64,000 nucleotides of DNA from Pseudoxanthomonas sp. F37 (GCF_022965755.1 NZ_CP095187.1:3100001-3164000), one strand, 5' to 3'; shown: positions 39,914 to 48,506, numbered from the stretch's first letter. Numbers and translations: made by a program. Notes: generated by a model from the letters alone, not told the origin.

Positions 39914-40393
39914 ATGAGCGCCGACGTCCTGAAGATCTACCGCAGCCTGAGCCGCAAACCCCTGGGCCACTGGCTGTTCTCGCGCCTGATCTGCTTCAAG
40001 GCACCCTACTTCGGCAGCATCGGTCCGCGCATGCTGCGGCTGGAACCCGGCCGCGGCGAGGCGACCATCCGGCACCGCCGTTCGGTCACCAACCACCTGG
40101 GTACCGTGCACGCCATCGCGCTGTGCAACCTGGCCGAGTTCGTCGGCGGCTTGACCACCGATGCCAGCATCCCGCGCTCGATGCGCTGGATCCCCAAGGG
40201 CATGACCGTCCAATACCTGAAGAAGGCCGTGGGCACCATGCACGCCGTCGCCACGCCGGCCTTCCCGCCGCACGAGTCGGCAGAAGGCTACGACCTGCCG
40301 ATGGACGTGGTGGTCAGCGACCCCCAGGGCGAACCCGTGTTCCGCGCCCGCATCGGCATGTGGGTGTCGCCGAAGCCTCCACGCGCCGACTGA
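39914..40393 (+). CDS. DUF4442 hotdog-fold thioesterase-like protein
   Basis: A 159-residue protein of the DUF4442 family, a branch of the hotdog fold shared by PaaI-type acyl-CoA thioesterases. It has the LGTVHAIALCNLAEFVGGL helix, expected to carry catalytic residues, and the RWIPKGMTVQYLKKA strand. An AGGAG lies nine bases before the ATG. It lies 64 nt after fadE, so it is likely part of the same fatty-acid operon. Confidence 0.82.
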   Translation: MSADVLKIYRSLSRKPLGHWLFSRLICFKAPYFGSIGPRMLRLEPGRGEATIRHRRSVTNHLGTVHAIALCNLAEFVGGLTTDASIPRSMRWIPKGMTVQYLKKAVGTMHAVATPAFPPHESAEGYDLPMDVVVSDPQGEPVFRARIGMWVSPKPPRAD

Positions 40394-40406
40394 CGCAACG
40401 CGGTCG

Positions 40407-40487
40407 TGGGAGCGATGCAAGTCGCCAACGGCCCGTCCGGAAGCCCGGCACGAACCAACGCAAGGCATCGCGACTGGCGTCGCTCCC
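40407..40487. repeat. GTGG-headed inverted repeat (REP-like)
   Basis: GGGAGCGATGCAAGTCGC (40408-40425) pairs imperfectly with the segment 40470-40487 (GCGACT...TCGCTCCC), with about 44 nt between. Both ends read GTGGGAGCG or GGGGGAGCG, the head type seen at 33128-33205. It fills the 117-nt gap between the converging DUF4442 and DUF1304 genes. Confidence 0.65.
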
Positions 40488-40510
40488 CCATCATCGTTGC
40501 CGGGGCCGGA

Positions 40511-40861
40511 TCAGCGAAGCCAGACGGCTGCCAGCGCGGCGATCGCGGGCAGCCCCTGCACATAGAAGATGCGCCGGCTGACGCTCCACGCGCCGTACAG
40601 CGCGGCCACGACCACGCACAGCAGGAAGAACACCACCACGTTCCATTGCGCGGTCAGCAGACTCCACAGCAGGCCGGCTGCAAGGAAGCCGTTGTACAGG
40701 CCCTGGTTGGCGGCCAGCACACGGGTGGTCTCGGCCTTCTCCGGCGTATTGCGGAAGGTCTTCAAGCCGGCGGGCCGGGTCCAGAGGAACATTTCCAGCA
40801 CCAGGAACCAGGCGTGCAACGCCGCCACCAGCACCACCAGCACCGCTGCGATCACATCCAT
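40511..40861 (-). CDS. DUF1304 membrane protein
   Basis: A 116-residue protein with about four membrane segments. It carries the DUF1304 features LHAWFLVLEMFLWTRP, FRNTPEKAETTRVLAANQGLYNGFLAAGL and a final hydrophobic segment. The family is small, widespread and of unknown function. The ATG at MDVIAAVLVV starts the first segment; the longer frame adds a basic non-membrane leader. It follows the NTP/NDP-exchanger gene by 49 nt on the same strand. Confidence 0.85.
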   Translation of the reverse strand: MDVIAAVLVVLVAALHAWFLVLEMFLWTRPAGLKTFRNTPEKAETTRVLAANQGLYNGFLAAGLLWSLLTAQWNVVVFFLLCVVVAALYGAWSVSRRIFYVQGLPAIAALAAVWLR

Positions 40862-40910
40862 CCCCGCCTCCCGTCGTGTGCCGGCAGCATAGCGGCTATG
40901 CGCGGATACG

Positions 40911-42278
40911 TCAGGCGTTGGTGGCCGCCGGGGACGTGCCCGCCGTCGCACGTTCGGACGGCAATCTGGATTCCTCGCGCAGCAGGCGCCAAGCGCTGAA
41001 GGTCATCGCGCTGGCCACCAGCAGGCCGGCGCCGAACACGACGTTGGAGCCGAACGCGGACAGGAACTTGTGCAGCCATACGAAGCTCAGGTCGCCGCCG
41101 CGATAGATGACGGTGTCGATGGCAGCGCCGGCCTTGTAGCGCCATTCGCGCCCGACCCGCGTGTAGATGGTCTCGCGCGCCGGTTTGGCCAGCGAGAATT
41201 CGCTGGCCCGGGTGACGACCTGCACGATGGCCACCATCAGCGGCAGCGGCGATGCGGTCAGGATCGAATAGCCCAGGATGATCGCGCAGCCGGGGATCAG
41301 CAGCGCGGGGCCGATGCCGAAGCTGCGCAGGAGCCAGCGTGTCAGCAGCAGCTGCACAAGCAGCGTCAGCACGTTCACCGCCGTGTCGATGCTCGCGTAG
41401 TACGCCGTGCTGGCGGTGGGGTCGGTGTAGTACTGGCGGACGATCGCGGCCTGCTCGTTGTATAGCAGCGTACCCACGCCGACCCCCATGACGACCAGGC
41501 AAGCCAGCCAGCGCAGCAGCGGCTCGCGCGCGATGAGCTTCAGGCCGGCCAGGATCTCGCCCCCCATCGGCTGTTCGCCGCTGACCGCCTTGCGCTCGCG
41601 CTCGCGCGCGACCGCCCACAGGCGCAGGCGCAACTGGCAGAACACGCACACCACCAGGAACCCCGCCGAGACCAGCATCAGGTTGGCAATGCCGATCCGT
41701 TCGACGAAGGTGCGCGTCAGCACCGGGCCGAGGATCGCGCCCACGGTGCCCGCCGCACCGATGTACCCGTAGTACTTGCGCGCCTCCGCATTGCTGAACA
41801 CATCGGCCATGAAACTCCAGAACACGGCCACCGCGAACAGGTTGAACACCGCGATCCACAGGAAGAACGCCATGCCGCGCCCGGGCATGCCGCTGTCGAA
41901 CAGCACGTAGAACAGCAGCAGCGTGCCGATGAAGAAGCCGTAGACCGCCGGCAGGAACACCCGGCGCGGATACCGGCTGACCAGCCAGCCGTATGCCGGC
42001 TGCAGCAACAGCATGATGATGAACGTGCAGGTGAAGAGCACCTGCAGGGTGAAGTCCTTGAGCGCCATGCCGCGCGCGGCGAAGAACTCGATCATCGCCG
42101 GCGGGAACACCGCCTGGACATCGTTGGATGCGCCCATCGCCTCGCGCACCGGCCGCAGCACGTAGTAGCCGGAGAGCAGGCAGAAGAAATAGACGAACGC
42201 CCACAGCAGCGGCGGCGACTCGGTCATCGCCATGCGGAATCGGCCGAACCGGGTGGTCGCTGGAGGGGACGGGTGCAT
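40911..42278 (-). CDS. MFS-type carrier, NTP/NDP exchanger-like
   Basis: A 455-residue inner-membrane protein with about 12 segments. The opening YFFCLLSGYYVLRPVREAMG is a signature of the bacterial branch related to ATP/ADP translocases (Tlc). LQPAYGWLVSRYPRR, ARKYYGYIGAAGTVGAILGP and YTRVGREWRYKAGAAIDTVIYRGGDL are also typical. In free-living Xanthomonadaceae the substrate is not known and may not be ATP. It is divergent from the GMC gene. Confidence 0.78.
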   Translation of the reverse strand: MHPSPPATTRFGRFRMAMTESPPLLWAFVYFFCLLSGYYVLRPVREAMGASNDVQAVFPPAMIEFFAARGMALKDFTLQVLFTCTFIIMLLLQPAYGWLVSRYPRRVFLPAVYGFFIGTLLLFYVLFDSGMPGRGMAFFLWIAVFNLFAVAVFWSFMADVFSNAEARKYYGYIGAAGTVGAILGPVLTRTFVERIGIANLMLVSAGFLVVCVFCQLRLRLWAVARERERKAVSGEQPMGGEILAGLKLIAREPLLRWLACLVVMGVGVGTLLYNEQAAIVRQYYTDPTASTAYYASIDTAVNVLTLLVQLLLTRWLLRSFGIGPALLIPGCAIILGYSILTASPLPLMVAIVQVVTRASEFSLAKPARETIYTRVGREWRYKAGAAIDTVIYRGGDLSFVWLHKFLSAFGSNVVFGAGLLVASAMTFSAWRLLREESRLPSERATAGTSPAATNA

Positions 42279-42474
42279 GGGGCGCGGCCTGTGATCGCAT
42301 CATCGGGACGCGGGCACCGCCCGCCTGTGGCGCGCAAGGTATCCGATGCACTGCAACATCGCCAGCCTTTTCACGACAGGCAGGCGGGACGGATGCAGGC
42401 CGGTACGTACGCGCGCGGGAGCGTCGGCGCGACAGAGCATTTGCTCTATCCCCCCCGGCTAGGTTCGGCCGGTC

Positions 42475-44145
42475 TTGGCCATCGGGCAGCATGTGTACGA
42501 CTACATCATCGTGGGCGCCGGCTCGGCCGGCTGCGTCCTCGCTCATCGCCTGAGCGAAGACCCGGCCTGCCGCGTACTGCTGCTGGAAGCCGGGCCACGC
42601 GACTGGCACCCCTTCATCCACATGCCGGCCGGCCTGGCCAAGCTGGTGGGTCAGAAGGGCGTGAACTGGAACTACGACACTGCGCCCGAGCCGCACCTGC
42701 ACGACCGGCGCCTGTGGTGGCCGCGCGGCAGGGTATTGGGTGGCTCCAGTTCCATCAACGCCATGTGCTACATCCGCGGCGTACCGCAGGACTACGACGA
42801 CTGGGCCACGGCCGGCGCGCAGGGCTGGGACTGGAACAGCGTGCTGCCCTACTTCCGCCGTTCGGAGCGGAACAGCCGCGGCGCGGACGCCCTGCACGGT
42901 GCCGAAGGCCCGCTGCATGTCTCCGACCTGCGCTACACCAACGCATTGTCGGCGGCATTCATCGAGGCGGGCGTGCAGGCCGGCTACGCCCGCAACCCGG
43001 ACTTCAACGGCAGCACGCAGGCAGGCTTCGGCCTTTACCAGGTCACCCAGAAGGAGGGCGCACGGTGTTCCGCCGCCGTGGCCTATCTGGACCCGGCGCG
43101 CGGTCGCCAGAACCTGGACATCGTCACCGGCGCGCTGGTGCGGCGCATCCTGCTGGACAAGGGCCGCGCGATCGGCGTGGCCCATGCACGGGGCGGCCAC
43201 GAGGTCGTCGCGCGATGCCAAGGTGAGGTCCTGCTCTGCGGTGGCGCGATCAACTCGCCGCAGTTGCTGATGCTGTCGGGCATCGGCCCGGCCGACCATC
43301 TGGCAGCGCACGGCATCACCGTCCGGCACGCGCTGCCCGGCGTGGGCCGCAACCTGCAGGACCACCTGGACATCTGCACGCTGCAGCACAGCACCCAGCG
43401 GGTGACCTACGACCGCACCAGCGAGTTGAAGACCGCCTTCGACTACTTCCTGCGCGGACGTCGCGGCCCCGGCACCAGCAACATCGCCGAGGCCGGCGCG
43501 TTCGTGCGCTCGCCGCTGGCGCCGGACGAGCGTCCCGACATCCAGATGCATTTCGTGCCGGCGATGCTGGACGACCATGGCCGCCACCGCCTGCCCGGCG
43601 ACGGGTATACGGCCCATGCCTGCTTTCTGCGCCCACGCAGCCGCGGCCGCATCCTGCTGGCCAGCGCGGACCCGCGCGCGGATGCGCGCATCGAAGCGAA
43701 CTACCTGAGCGATCCGGAAGGCTTCGACCTGAAGATGATGGTCGAGTGCGCGAAGCTCGCGCGCGAACTGCTCGCCCAGCCTGCGTTCGATCCCTACCGC
43801 GGCGCCCCCATCCATCCGGCCCGCAGCGACCTGACCGACGCGGAACTGATCGAGTTCATCCGGGCCAAGGCCGAAACCGTCTACCACCCGGTCGGCACCT
43901 GCAGGATGGGGCTGGACGATGGGGCGGTGGTGGATCCGGCATTGCGCGTACGTGGGCTGGAAGGCCTGCGCGTGATCGATGCCTCCGTGATGCCCACCCT
44001 GATCGGCGGCAACACCAACGCGCCGACCATCATGATGGCCGAGCGCGCTTCGGACCTGGTCCGCAACCGGCCGGTGCTCTCCGCCGCGCCCATTCAGCCG
44101 GCACGACCCGAGCCTGAGGCGATTCCGCTGGCCTCCGCCGGCTGA
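42475..44145 (+). CDS. GMC-family oxidoreductase (choline dehydrogenase-like)
   Basis: A 556-residue flavoprotein that oxidises an alcohol. The FAD-binding motif is at the start (YIIVGAGSAGCVLAHRL), followed by the GMC signature RVLGGSSSINAMCYIRG and GAINSPQLLMLSGIGP. The catalytic end has HPVGTCRMG and GGNTNAPTIMMAERA. The substrate is not identifiable; close families act on choline, alcohols or polyethylene glycol. No ATG is in frame. TTG at 42475 or GTG at 42492 are the candidates; the former is used here. Confidence 0.88.
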   Translation: MAIGQHVYDYIIVGAGSAGCVLAHRLSEDPACRVLLLEAGPRDWHPFIHMPAGLAKLVGQKGVNWNYDTAPEPHLHDRRLWWPRGRVLGGSSSINAMCYIRGVPQDYDDWATAGAQGWDWNSVLPYFRRSERNSRGADALHGAEGPLHVSDLRYTNALSAAFIEAGVQAGYARNPDFNGSTQAGFGLYQVTQKEGARCSAAVAYLDPARGRQNLDIVTGALVRRILLDKGRAIGVAHARGGHEVVARCQGEVLLCGGAINSPQLLMLSGIGPADHLAAHGITVRHALPGVGRNLQDHLDICTLQHSTQRVTYDRTSELKTAFDYFLRGRRGPGTSNIAEAGAFVRSPLAPDERPDIQMHFVPAMLDDHGRHRLPGDGYTAHACFLRPRSRGRILLASADPRADARIEANYLSDPEGFDLKMMVECAKLARELLAQPAFDPYRGAPIHPARSDLTDAELIEFIRAKAETVYHPVGTCRMGLDDGAVVDPALRVRGLEGLRVIDASVMPTLIGGNTNAPTIMMAERASDLVRNRPVLSAAPIQPARPEPEAIPLASAG

Positions 44146-44374
44146 GGTCGGCGCGCCCCGGCGGCGTGGCCGGTCTTCACGCCGCAGTGGGCCGAATGCA
44201 CCGCCCGCCACGGGGATCCATGGCCCGGAACTTGCACGTGCACACGAGGCGTCCGCCATGCGGCCGCGCGCCTGCGCGTATTCAGGCGACGCGCACCGTG
44301 TGCCGAAGTGGGACGCCCGGCACATCTGCAATCTTCAGCAGGATGAACGACATGGCCCTCGAACCTCCCGCGGT

Positions 44375-44403
44375 TTGTGCAATGGAAAAAAGCGGCGTTA
44401 TGA
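44375..44403 (+). promoter_or_regulatory. Promoter for the serine hydrolase gene
   Basis: TTGTGC (44375-44380), a 17-nt spacer with an A-tract, and TTATGA (44398-44403). Transcription would start near 44410, downstream of three earlier in-frame ATGs, which supports the start at 44442. The rest of the 296-nt gap after the GMC gene shows nothing else clear. Confidence 0.5.
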
Positions 44404-44441
44404 TCCCGGACAGCACCAGCTTTCGCAGGGCGTCACGCACG

Positions 44442-45866
44442 ATGAAACCGAAGACGAGCCGGCGATCGCCGCATTCCCTGCGGATCGCCCTGATTGGCAT
44501 GATGCTTCCGCTGACCCTGTCGTCCACGGCGCAGACGCCGCTGCGCTGGACATCGCCGGGTACCGGGTCCGATGCCGCGGTTTCCGGCGTGGCCACCGCC
44601 AGCACCGCTCCGTACGTGTCCCCCACCCAGCCGCGCCTCTACCGCACCGCGCTGGCGGGCCAGGACATCCGCCCGCTGGCCGCCGGTTTCGATGTGCGCG
44701 CCTTCGAGACGATGGCCGAGCACCTGACGGTGGGCCAGCGCGTGCCGGGACTGGCCATGGCCATCGTCCACAACGGGCGCGTGCTCAGCGCGCGCGGTTA
44801 CGGCGTCACCGATGTGGTCAACCCGCAGCAGGTCGACGCGCATACCGTGTTCCGCCTGGCGTCCCTGTCCAAGTCCTTCGCCAGTACGCTGACCGGCCTG
44901 ATGGTGCAGGACGGCTCGCTGCGCTGGGACAGCAAGGTCAACCAGTACGTGCCCGGTTTCCAGCTGAGCGACCCCGTGGCGACCTCGCGCGTGACCGTGG
45001 CGGATGTGCTGAGCCACAGCGTGGGGCTGCAGGCGCACAACGCCTTCGACCGCGACATCGAGGCCAATGCCGAGTACTACGATGTCGCGCGCAAGCTCGC
45101 CTACGCGCCACTGAAGTGCGCGCCCGGCGAATGCTATGCCTACCAGAACGTCGCCTTCAGCCTGATCGGCGACGTGGTGTTCGCGGCGTCGGGCACGTTC
45201 TACGACCAGGCGGTGGATCGTCGCATCTTCAAACCCCTGGGCATGAACGACGCCAGCCTGGGCCTGGCCGGCATCCAGGGCAGTACGCGCTGGGCGCGTC
45301 CGCACGTGCGCAGTCGCAACGGCTGGGTTTCGTTGACGCCCAAACCGACCTACTACCGCCTGCCGCCCGCCGCCGGCGTCAATGCCAGCGCCAGCGATCT
45401 GGCGCAGTGGCTGATCGCGCAGACGGGCCACCGGCCTGACGTGCTGCCGGCGCCGCTGCTGGCCACCCTGCATGCCCCTGTGGTGACCACGCCGGGCGAG
45501 ATGCGCGGCGGCTGGCGCCGCGAGCGCGTCCACTCGGCGAGCTATGCCCTGGGCTGGCGCGTGTTCGACTACGCCGGCCAGCAGGTGATCTTCCATGCCG
45601 GTGCGGTGCAGGGCTATCGCGGCCTGATGGCACTGGTGCCGGGACAGGATCTGGGCGTGGCCATGGTCTGGAACAGCGACAGCTCGCTGCCCTCGGGCCT
45701 GCTGCCGACCATCCTCGACCGGGCCATGGGCCTGCCGGGCGAGCCGTGGGTCGAGACGCCCGCCGACTACGACCTGCTGCTGGCCGAGTCGCCCGATGGC
45801 GCTCCGGCACGCGAGCGCAACGACGCGGGCACCTCCTCGCAACGCAGCACCGCCTCGCCCCGGTGA
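44442..45866 (+). CDS. Exported serine hydrolase (class C beta-lactamase-like fold)
   Basis: A 474-residue protein of the Beta-lactamase/PBP4* family (Pfam Beta-lactamase). After a signal peptide (about 1-33) come the three active-site motifs: ASLSKSF (SxxK), YAYQNV (YxN) and IFHAGAVQG (HxG, in place of KTG). HxG in the third position is usual for D-aminopeptidase or esterase members and not for true AmpC, so resistance activity is not implied. The C-terminal extension ends in a low-complexity tail. Confidence 0.85.
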   Translation: MKPKTSRRSPHSLRIALIGMMLPLTLSSTAQTPLRWTSPGTGSDAAVSGVATASTAPYVSPTQPRLYRTALAGQDIRPLAAGFDVRAFETMAEHLTVGQRVPGLAMAIVHNGRVLSARGYGVTDVVNPQQVDAHTVFRLASLSKSFASTLTGLMVQDGSLRWDSKVNQYVPGFQLSDPVATSRVTVADVLSHSVGLQAHNAFDRDIEANAEYYDVARKLAYAPLKCAPGECYAYQNVAFSLIGDVVFAASGTFYDQAVDRRIFKPLGMNDASLGLAGIQGSTRWARPHVRSRNGWVSLTPKPTYYRLPPAAGVNASASDLAQWLIAQTGHRPDVLPAPLLATLHAPVVTTPGEMRGGWRRERVHSASYALGWRVFDYAGQQVIFHAGAVQGYRGLMALVPGQDLGVAMVWNSDSSLPSGLLPTILDRAMGLPGEPWVETPADYDLLLAESPDGAPARERNDAGTSSQRSTASPR

Positions 45867-45909
45867 GCGCACGTATGCGCTGCAGCCTCCCTCCCGCAGC
45901 GCGCCGGGG

Positions 45910-46443
45910 CTATTCGGCCGAGGCCTCCATCAGCGCCTTGAGTCTGGCCAGTCCCTTCTCGTAATCCGCACCGATCATCCGGTCGAACAGCAGACCGAGC
46001 CATCGCCTGAAAGGATTCAGGCCGTGCGTGCTGTCGAATGCCCAGGTCACCCGTGTTCCTCCGGCTTCCGGCTCCAGCAGATACGTGGCCTGTGCCTGGC
46101 TGCCATCGAAATCCAGCGCCACCACGATCCTGCTGTGCGGCTGGCTGGCAACGATCTCCTGGCTGCCGCTACCCACGGCCCGGTTGCCCACCCAGCGCAT
46201 GCGCGCGCCTGCACCCTGCGCCGGGCCTTCGAAGGTATACCTGGCCTGCGGGTCGTACTCGGCCCACGGCGACCACGCGTTGAAACGCGCGAACGAATCC
46301 AGGGTGGCGAAGACCTGCTGGGGACTGCGCTCGATCAGGACGCTGCGCTCGACGTGCGTCGTCGCCGGCAGCAGCAAGCCGCCGCCAACGAAGACCAGCC
46401 CGGCCGCGACGATCGTCGCCAGCGTCCATCTGAAAAACTTCAT
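45910..46443 (-). CDS. SRPBCC (START-like) protein with N-terminal anchor
   Basis: A 177-residue protein with one N-terminal hydrophobic segment (5-27) and a polyketide-cyclase/START-like domain: SVLIERSPQQVFATLDSFARFNAWSPW, YTFEGPAQGAGARMRWVG and TRVTWAFDS. This domain binds hydrophobic ligands. Function of the anchored form is unknown. It converges on the serine hydrolase gene and lies downstream of the H1-like gene on the same strand, behind a terminator. Confidence 0.82.
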   Translation of the reverse strand: MKFFRWTLATIVAAGLVFVGGGLLLPATTHVERSVLIERSPQQVFATLDSFARFNAWSPWAEYDPQARYTFEGPAQGAGARMRWVGNRAVGSGSQEIVASQPHSRIVVALDFDGSQAQATYLLEPEAGGTRVTWAFDSTHGLNPFRRWLGLLFDRMIGADYEKGLARLKALMEASAE

Positions 46444-46492
46444 GCCCGTGCTCCAGGGTGGGTCCAGGGCGGTAGCCTAGCCGCTCGCCCAT

Positions 46493-46526
46493 AAAAAAAC
46501 TCTCCCCCCGCTGGGCACAGGGAGAG
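46493..46526 (-). terminator. Terminator of the H1-like gene
   Basis: On the minus strand, a CTCTCCC/GGGAGAG 7-bp stem (46520-46526 with 46500-46506) with a 13-nt loop, then seven T (46499-46493). It follows the H1-like stop by about 30 bases. Confidence 0.85.
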
Positions 46527-46558
46527 AGTCCATGGTGTTACGGCTAATCGGGGTTGGC

Positions 46559-46993
46559 TTAGATCAGCGGAGCCGGGGTGGCCGGCAGCGCGACCGGGGC
46601 CGCTTTCTTCTTGGACTTCTTGGCAGCCTTCTTGGCGGGCTTCTTCGCAGCCTTCTTGGCGGCCTTCTTGGCCGGCTTCTTGGCTACTTTCTTGGCAGCC
46701 TTCTTGGCGGTCTTCTTGGCAGCCTTCTTGGCGACCTTCTTCGCCGGCTTCTTGGCGACCTTCTTGGCAGCCTTCTTGGTGGTCTTCTTGGCGGCCTTCT
46801 TCGCCGGCTTCTTGGCGACCTTCTTGGCGGCCTTCTTGGCGACCTTCTTCACCGCCTTCTTGGCCTTGGCGACCTTCTTGGCGACCTTCTTGGCGGCCTT
46901 CTTCACGGTCTTCTTGGCAGCCGACTTCTTGGTGGCCTTCTTGGCGGCCTTCTTGGCGGCCGGTTTCTTCTTCGCAGCTTTCTTCATTGCCAT
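46559..46993 (-). CDS. Histone H1-like lysine-rich protein
   Basis: A 144-residue protein, almost entirely lysine and alanine with some valine, threonine and proline: about 30 degenerate repeats of A-A-K-K, with KPAKK and KVAKK variants. It ends in a short neutral tail (APVALPATPAPLI). This matches the histone H1-like nucleoid proteins (AlgP/HctB type) that bind DNA without sequence preference. GAGGAG lies seven bases before the first ATG. Such repeats are prone to length change. Upstream is a 1-kb gene-free segment with a small-RNA unit. Confidence 0.88.
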   Translation of the reverse strand: MAMKKAAKKKPAAKKAAKKATKKSAAKKTVKKAAKKVAKKVAKAKKAVKKVAKKAAKKVAKKPAKKAAKKTTKKAAKKVAKKPAKKVAKKAAKKTAKKAAKKVAKKPAKKAAKKAAKKPAKKAAKKSKKKAAPVALPATPAPLI

Positions 46994-47170
46994 GTGATGG
47001 CTCCTCGTCTGTGAACTATGGTGTTTTACGTCTGGCTACAGCACATCTGCCCGAGGGCAGGCCCAGCTGCAAGAAACGCCGCGGGGATCGGACCCGTCGG
47101 CAGCCGCTGCCGCGACACGCGCGGCGATACGGATTCCCCAGGGGCCGGGCGTGCGAAACCCGGCTCCCTA

Positions 47171-47210
47171 CAAATAAGAAAACACCCGCGTCGCCGGGCG
47201 ATGCGGGTGT
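47171..47210 (-). terminator. Rho-independent terminator of the small RNA
   Basis: An 8-bp outer stem (47182-47189 with 47203-47210), one mismatch, then 4 bp and a 3-nt loop, followed on the minus strand by TTTTCTTATTTG. No minus-strand ORF ends near it, which points to a non-coding transcript. Confidence 0.75.
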
Positions 47211-47346
47211 CATGGAAAGGGGGCGTTGCGTTTCTGCGGGGGAAGCGAGGCCTGCGTCCACCCCGATCCGGGTGACGATGGACTGTGTTGTCTCTCGCGC
47301 TGTCGTGTTGATTCGACTCACTCGCTTCCGCAGCATGCTCTGCTTG
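47171..47346 (-). ncRNA. Candidate small RNA, about 175 nt
   Basis: A complete transcription unit without a credible ORF. The promoter is TTGACA (47381-47376), 17 nt, TAGGTT (47358-47353), with an A-tract just upstream. The RNA would start near 47346. A long-range stem joins CUGCGGAAGCGAG (47333-47321) with 47249-47234 (CUCGCUUC-CCC-CGCAG). An inner hairpin uses CACCC/GGGUG. It ends with a GC-rich hairpin (47182-47210) and a T-rich tail (47181-47170). No match to 6S, tmRNA, SRP or RNase P RNA was recognised. It could also be a leader of the H1-like gene, ended by attenuation. Confidence 0.6.
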
Positions 47347-47352
47347 GGGCGA

Positions 47353-47401
47353 AACCTAATCACGGTTTTTCGAGGTGTCAACACCTTCGCGCAACTTTTT
47401 T
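47353..47401 (-). promoter_or_regulatory. Strong promoter with UP-like A-tract for the small RNA
   Basis: TTGACA at 47381-47376 and TAGGTT at 47358-47353, spacer 17 nt. Seven T on the plus strand (47395-47401) put an A-tract at about -49 to -55, like an UP element. This layout is typical of strong stable-RNA promoters. Confidence 0.6.
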
Positions 47402-47406
47402 CCGCC

Positions 47407-47952
47407 CCGCTGTCCGGACCGGATGGCGATGGCGAACGATCGGCGCGCCGGTACCGTCGCCTTCGAGCGGGCACCGTTCGCGGCGACGCGACACACGCAT
47501 GAAAAAAACATCGGGAAAACGCGCCTTTTCTTTCAACGGGGGTACGCGCAACGACAAGGAGGAAGGTGGATGCGCGCACCTGGCGGCGGCAGCGGCGAGC
47601 GATCCGCAGGCTTGAACGCGAGCTAAAAAAATTTTCCGGAAAGGCATCGGATTTCGCGTCGCACAAGCCCGAATGCGCCGAACTGCGCAAACTTTTTCCT
47701 CTCCCGCGACCACCGCGTCGGCATGTCCGACGCCTCCGCATCATCGCCGTCGCGCGCTCGCATGGCCGCTGATCGACGGCGCCATCACCTCCGCCATCGA
47801 TGTGTACCGGCGATTCCGCCCCGTCCTCCGCGGCCCGCATGCGTCCGCAGTCCGCGCTGGGCCGAGGGGTTGCATGCGCTCGCCGGACACTCCGCTCCGG
47901 TGTCCACGCGCGGAGCCGTCCTGCGGCCGGCATCCACGACCGCGGAAACGAA
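47407..47952. other. Gene-free segment
   Basis: No convincing coding region on either strand; the open frames are Arg/Ser-rich shadows without ribosome sites. A motif GCGCAA(A)CTTTTT is found at 47685-47699 and again beside the small-RNA promoter at 47389-47406, so a second A-tract control site is possible. There is also an A/T block at 47626-47636. Nothing else stands out. Confidence 0.5.
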
Positions 47953-48003
47953 GCGGGGAACCGGCAACGAGGGAGATGGGCTCCCTCGCCGCCGGTTCCC
48001 CGC
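47953..48003 (-). terminator. Large hairpin after gcvH
   Basis: A 13-bp perfect stem (47953-47965 with 47991-48003), a 2x2 mismatch (AA/CC), then 8 bp (47968-47975 with 47981-47988) and a 5-nt loop. It lies about 22 bases after the gcvH stop. Only a weak T-rich tail follows, so it may terminate or protect the transcript. Confidence 0.65.
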
Positions 48004-48025
48004 CAGGGGACAGCCGGTAGGCCGC

Positions 48026-48421
48026 TCAGTGGTCTTCGTCTTCGATCAGTTCGGCGTAGTCGTCGGGCGAGAGCAGCTCGTTGAGCTGGTCGGGCTCCTC
48101 GGCCTCGATCACGAAGATCCAGCCTTCGCCGTAGGCATCCTCGTTGATCGTCTCCGGCTTGTCCGACAGCGCCGCGTTGACTTCCACGACCTTGCCGGTG
48201 ACCGGGCTGTACACGTCGGAGGCGGCCTTGACCGACTCGACCACGGCGCTGGCGTTGCCGGCTTCGATGCGATCGCCGACGTTGGGCAGTTCGACATAGA
48301 CCAGGTCGCCCAACAGGCCCTGCGCATGGTCGGAGATGCCGACGGTGACGCGACCGTCGCTCTCGAGGCGGGCCCATTCGTGGGACTTGAGGAACTTCAG
48401 ATCGCCGGGAATCTCACTCAT
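48026..48421 (-). CDS. gcvH: Glycine cleavage system H protein
   Basis: A 131-residue lipoyl-carrier protein of the glycine cleavage complex. The lipoylated lysine is K65 in [11 protein letters not shown]. Other family marks are [36 protein letters not shown] and [10 protein letters not shown]. It lies 85 bases downstream of gcvT on the same strand, so the two form a gcvTH pair; gcvP is not in the window. No glycine riboswitch was seen upstream of either gene. Confidence 0.96.
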   Translation of the reverse strand: MSEIPGDLKFLKSHEWARLESDGRVTVGISDHAQGLLGDLVYVELPNVGDRIEAGNASAVVESVKAASDVYSPVTGKVVEVNAALSDKPETINEDAYGEGWIFVIEAEEPDQLNELLSPDDYAELIEDEDH

Positions 48422-48506
48422 GGGGTACTCCGGATCGGTGCGGTAGGTCGGGATGGGAACGATAGTTTAGCGGAGTAAGCCACAGGTGAAGATGGCAGCC
48501 TGCGAT

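Noticed and set aside
44442..45866. Second beta-lactamase (AmpC)
   Set aside because: The third motif is HxG (HAG), not KTG, and the length and tail fit the wider serine-hydrolase family, so resistance is not claimed.
46559..46997. Plus-strand frames opposite the H1-like gene that look like Leu/Phe-rich membrane proteins
   Set aside because: They are the complement of AAKK codons; the minus strand has the ribosome site and terminator.
47016..48377. Long open frame on the minus strand across the gene-free segment and gcvH
   Set aside because: It is an Arg/Ser/Pro-rich shadow; it runs through a terminator and antiparallel to nothing conserved, and gcvH is in another frame.
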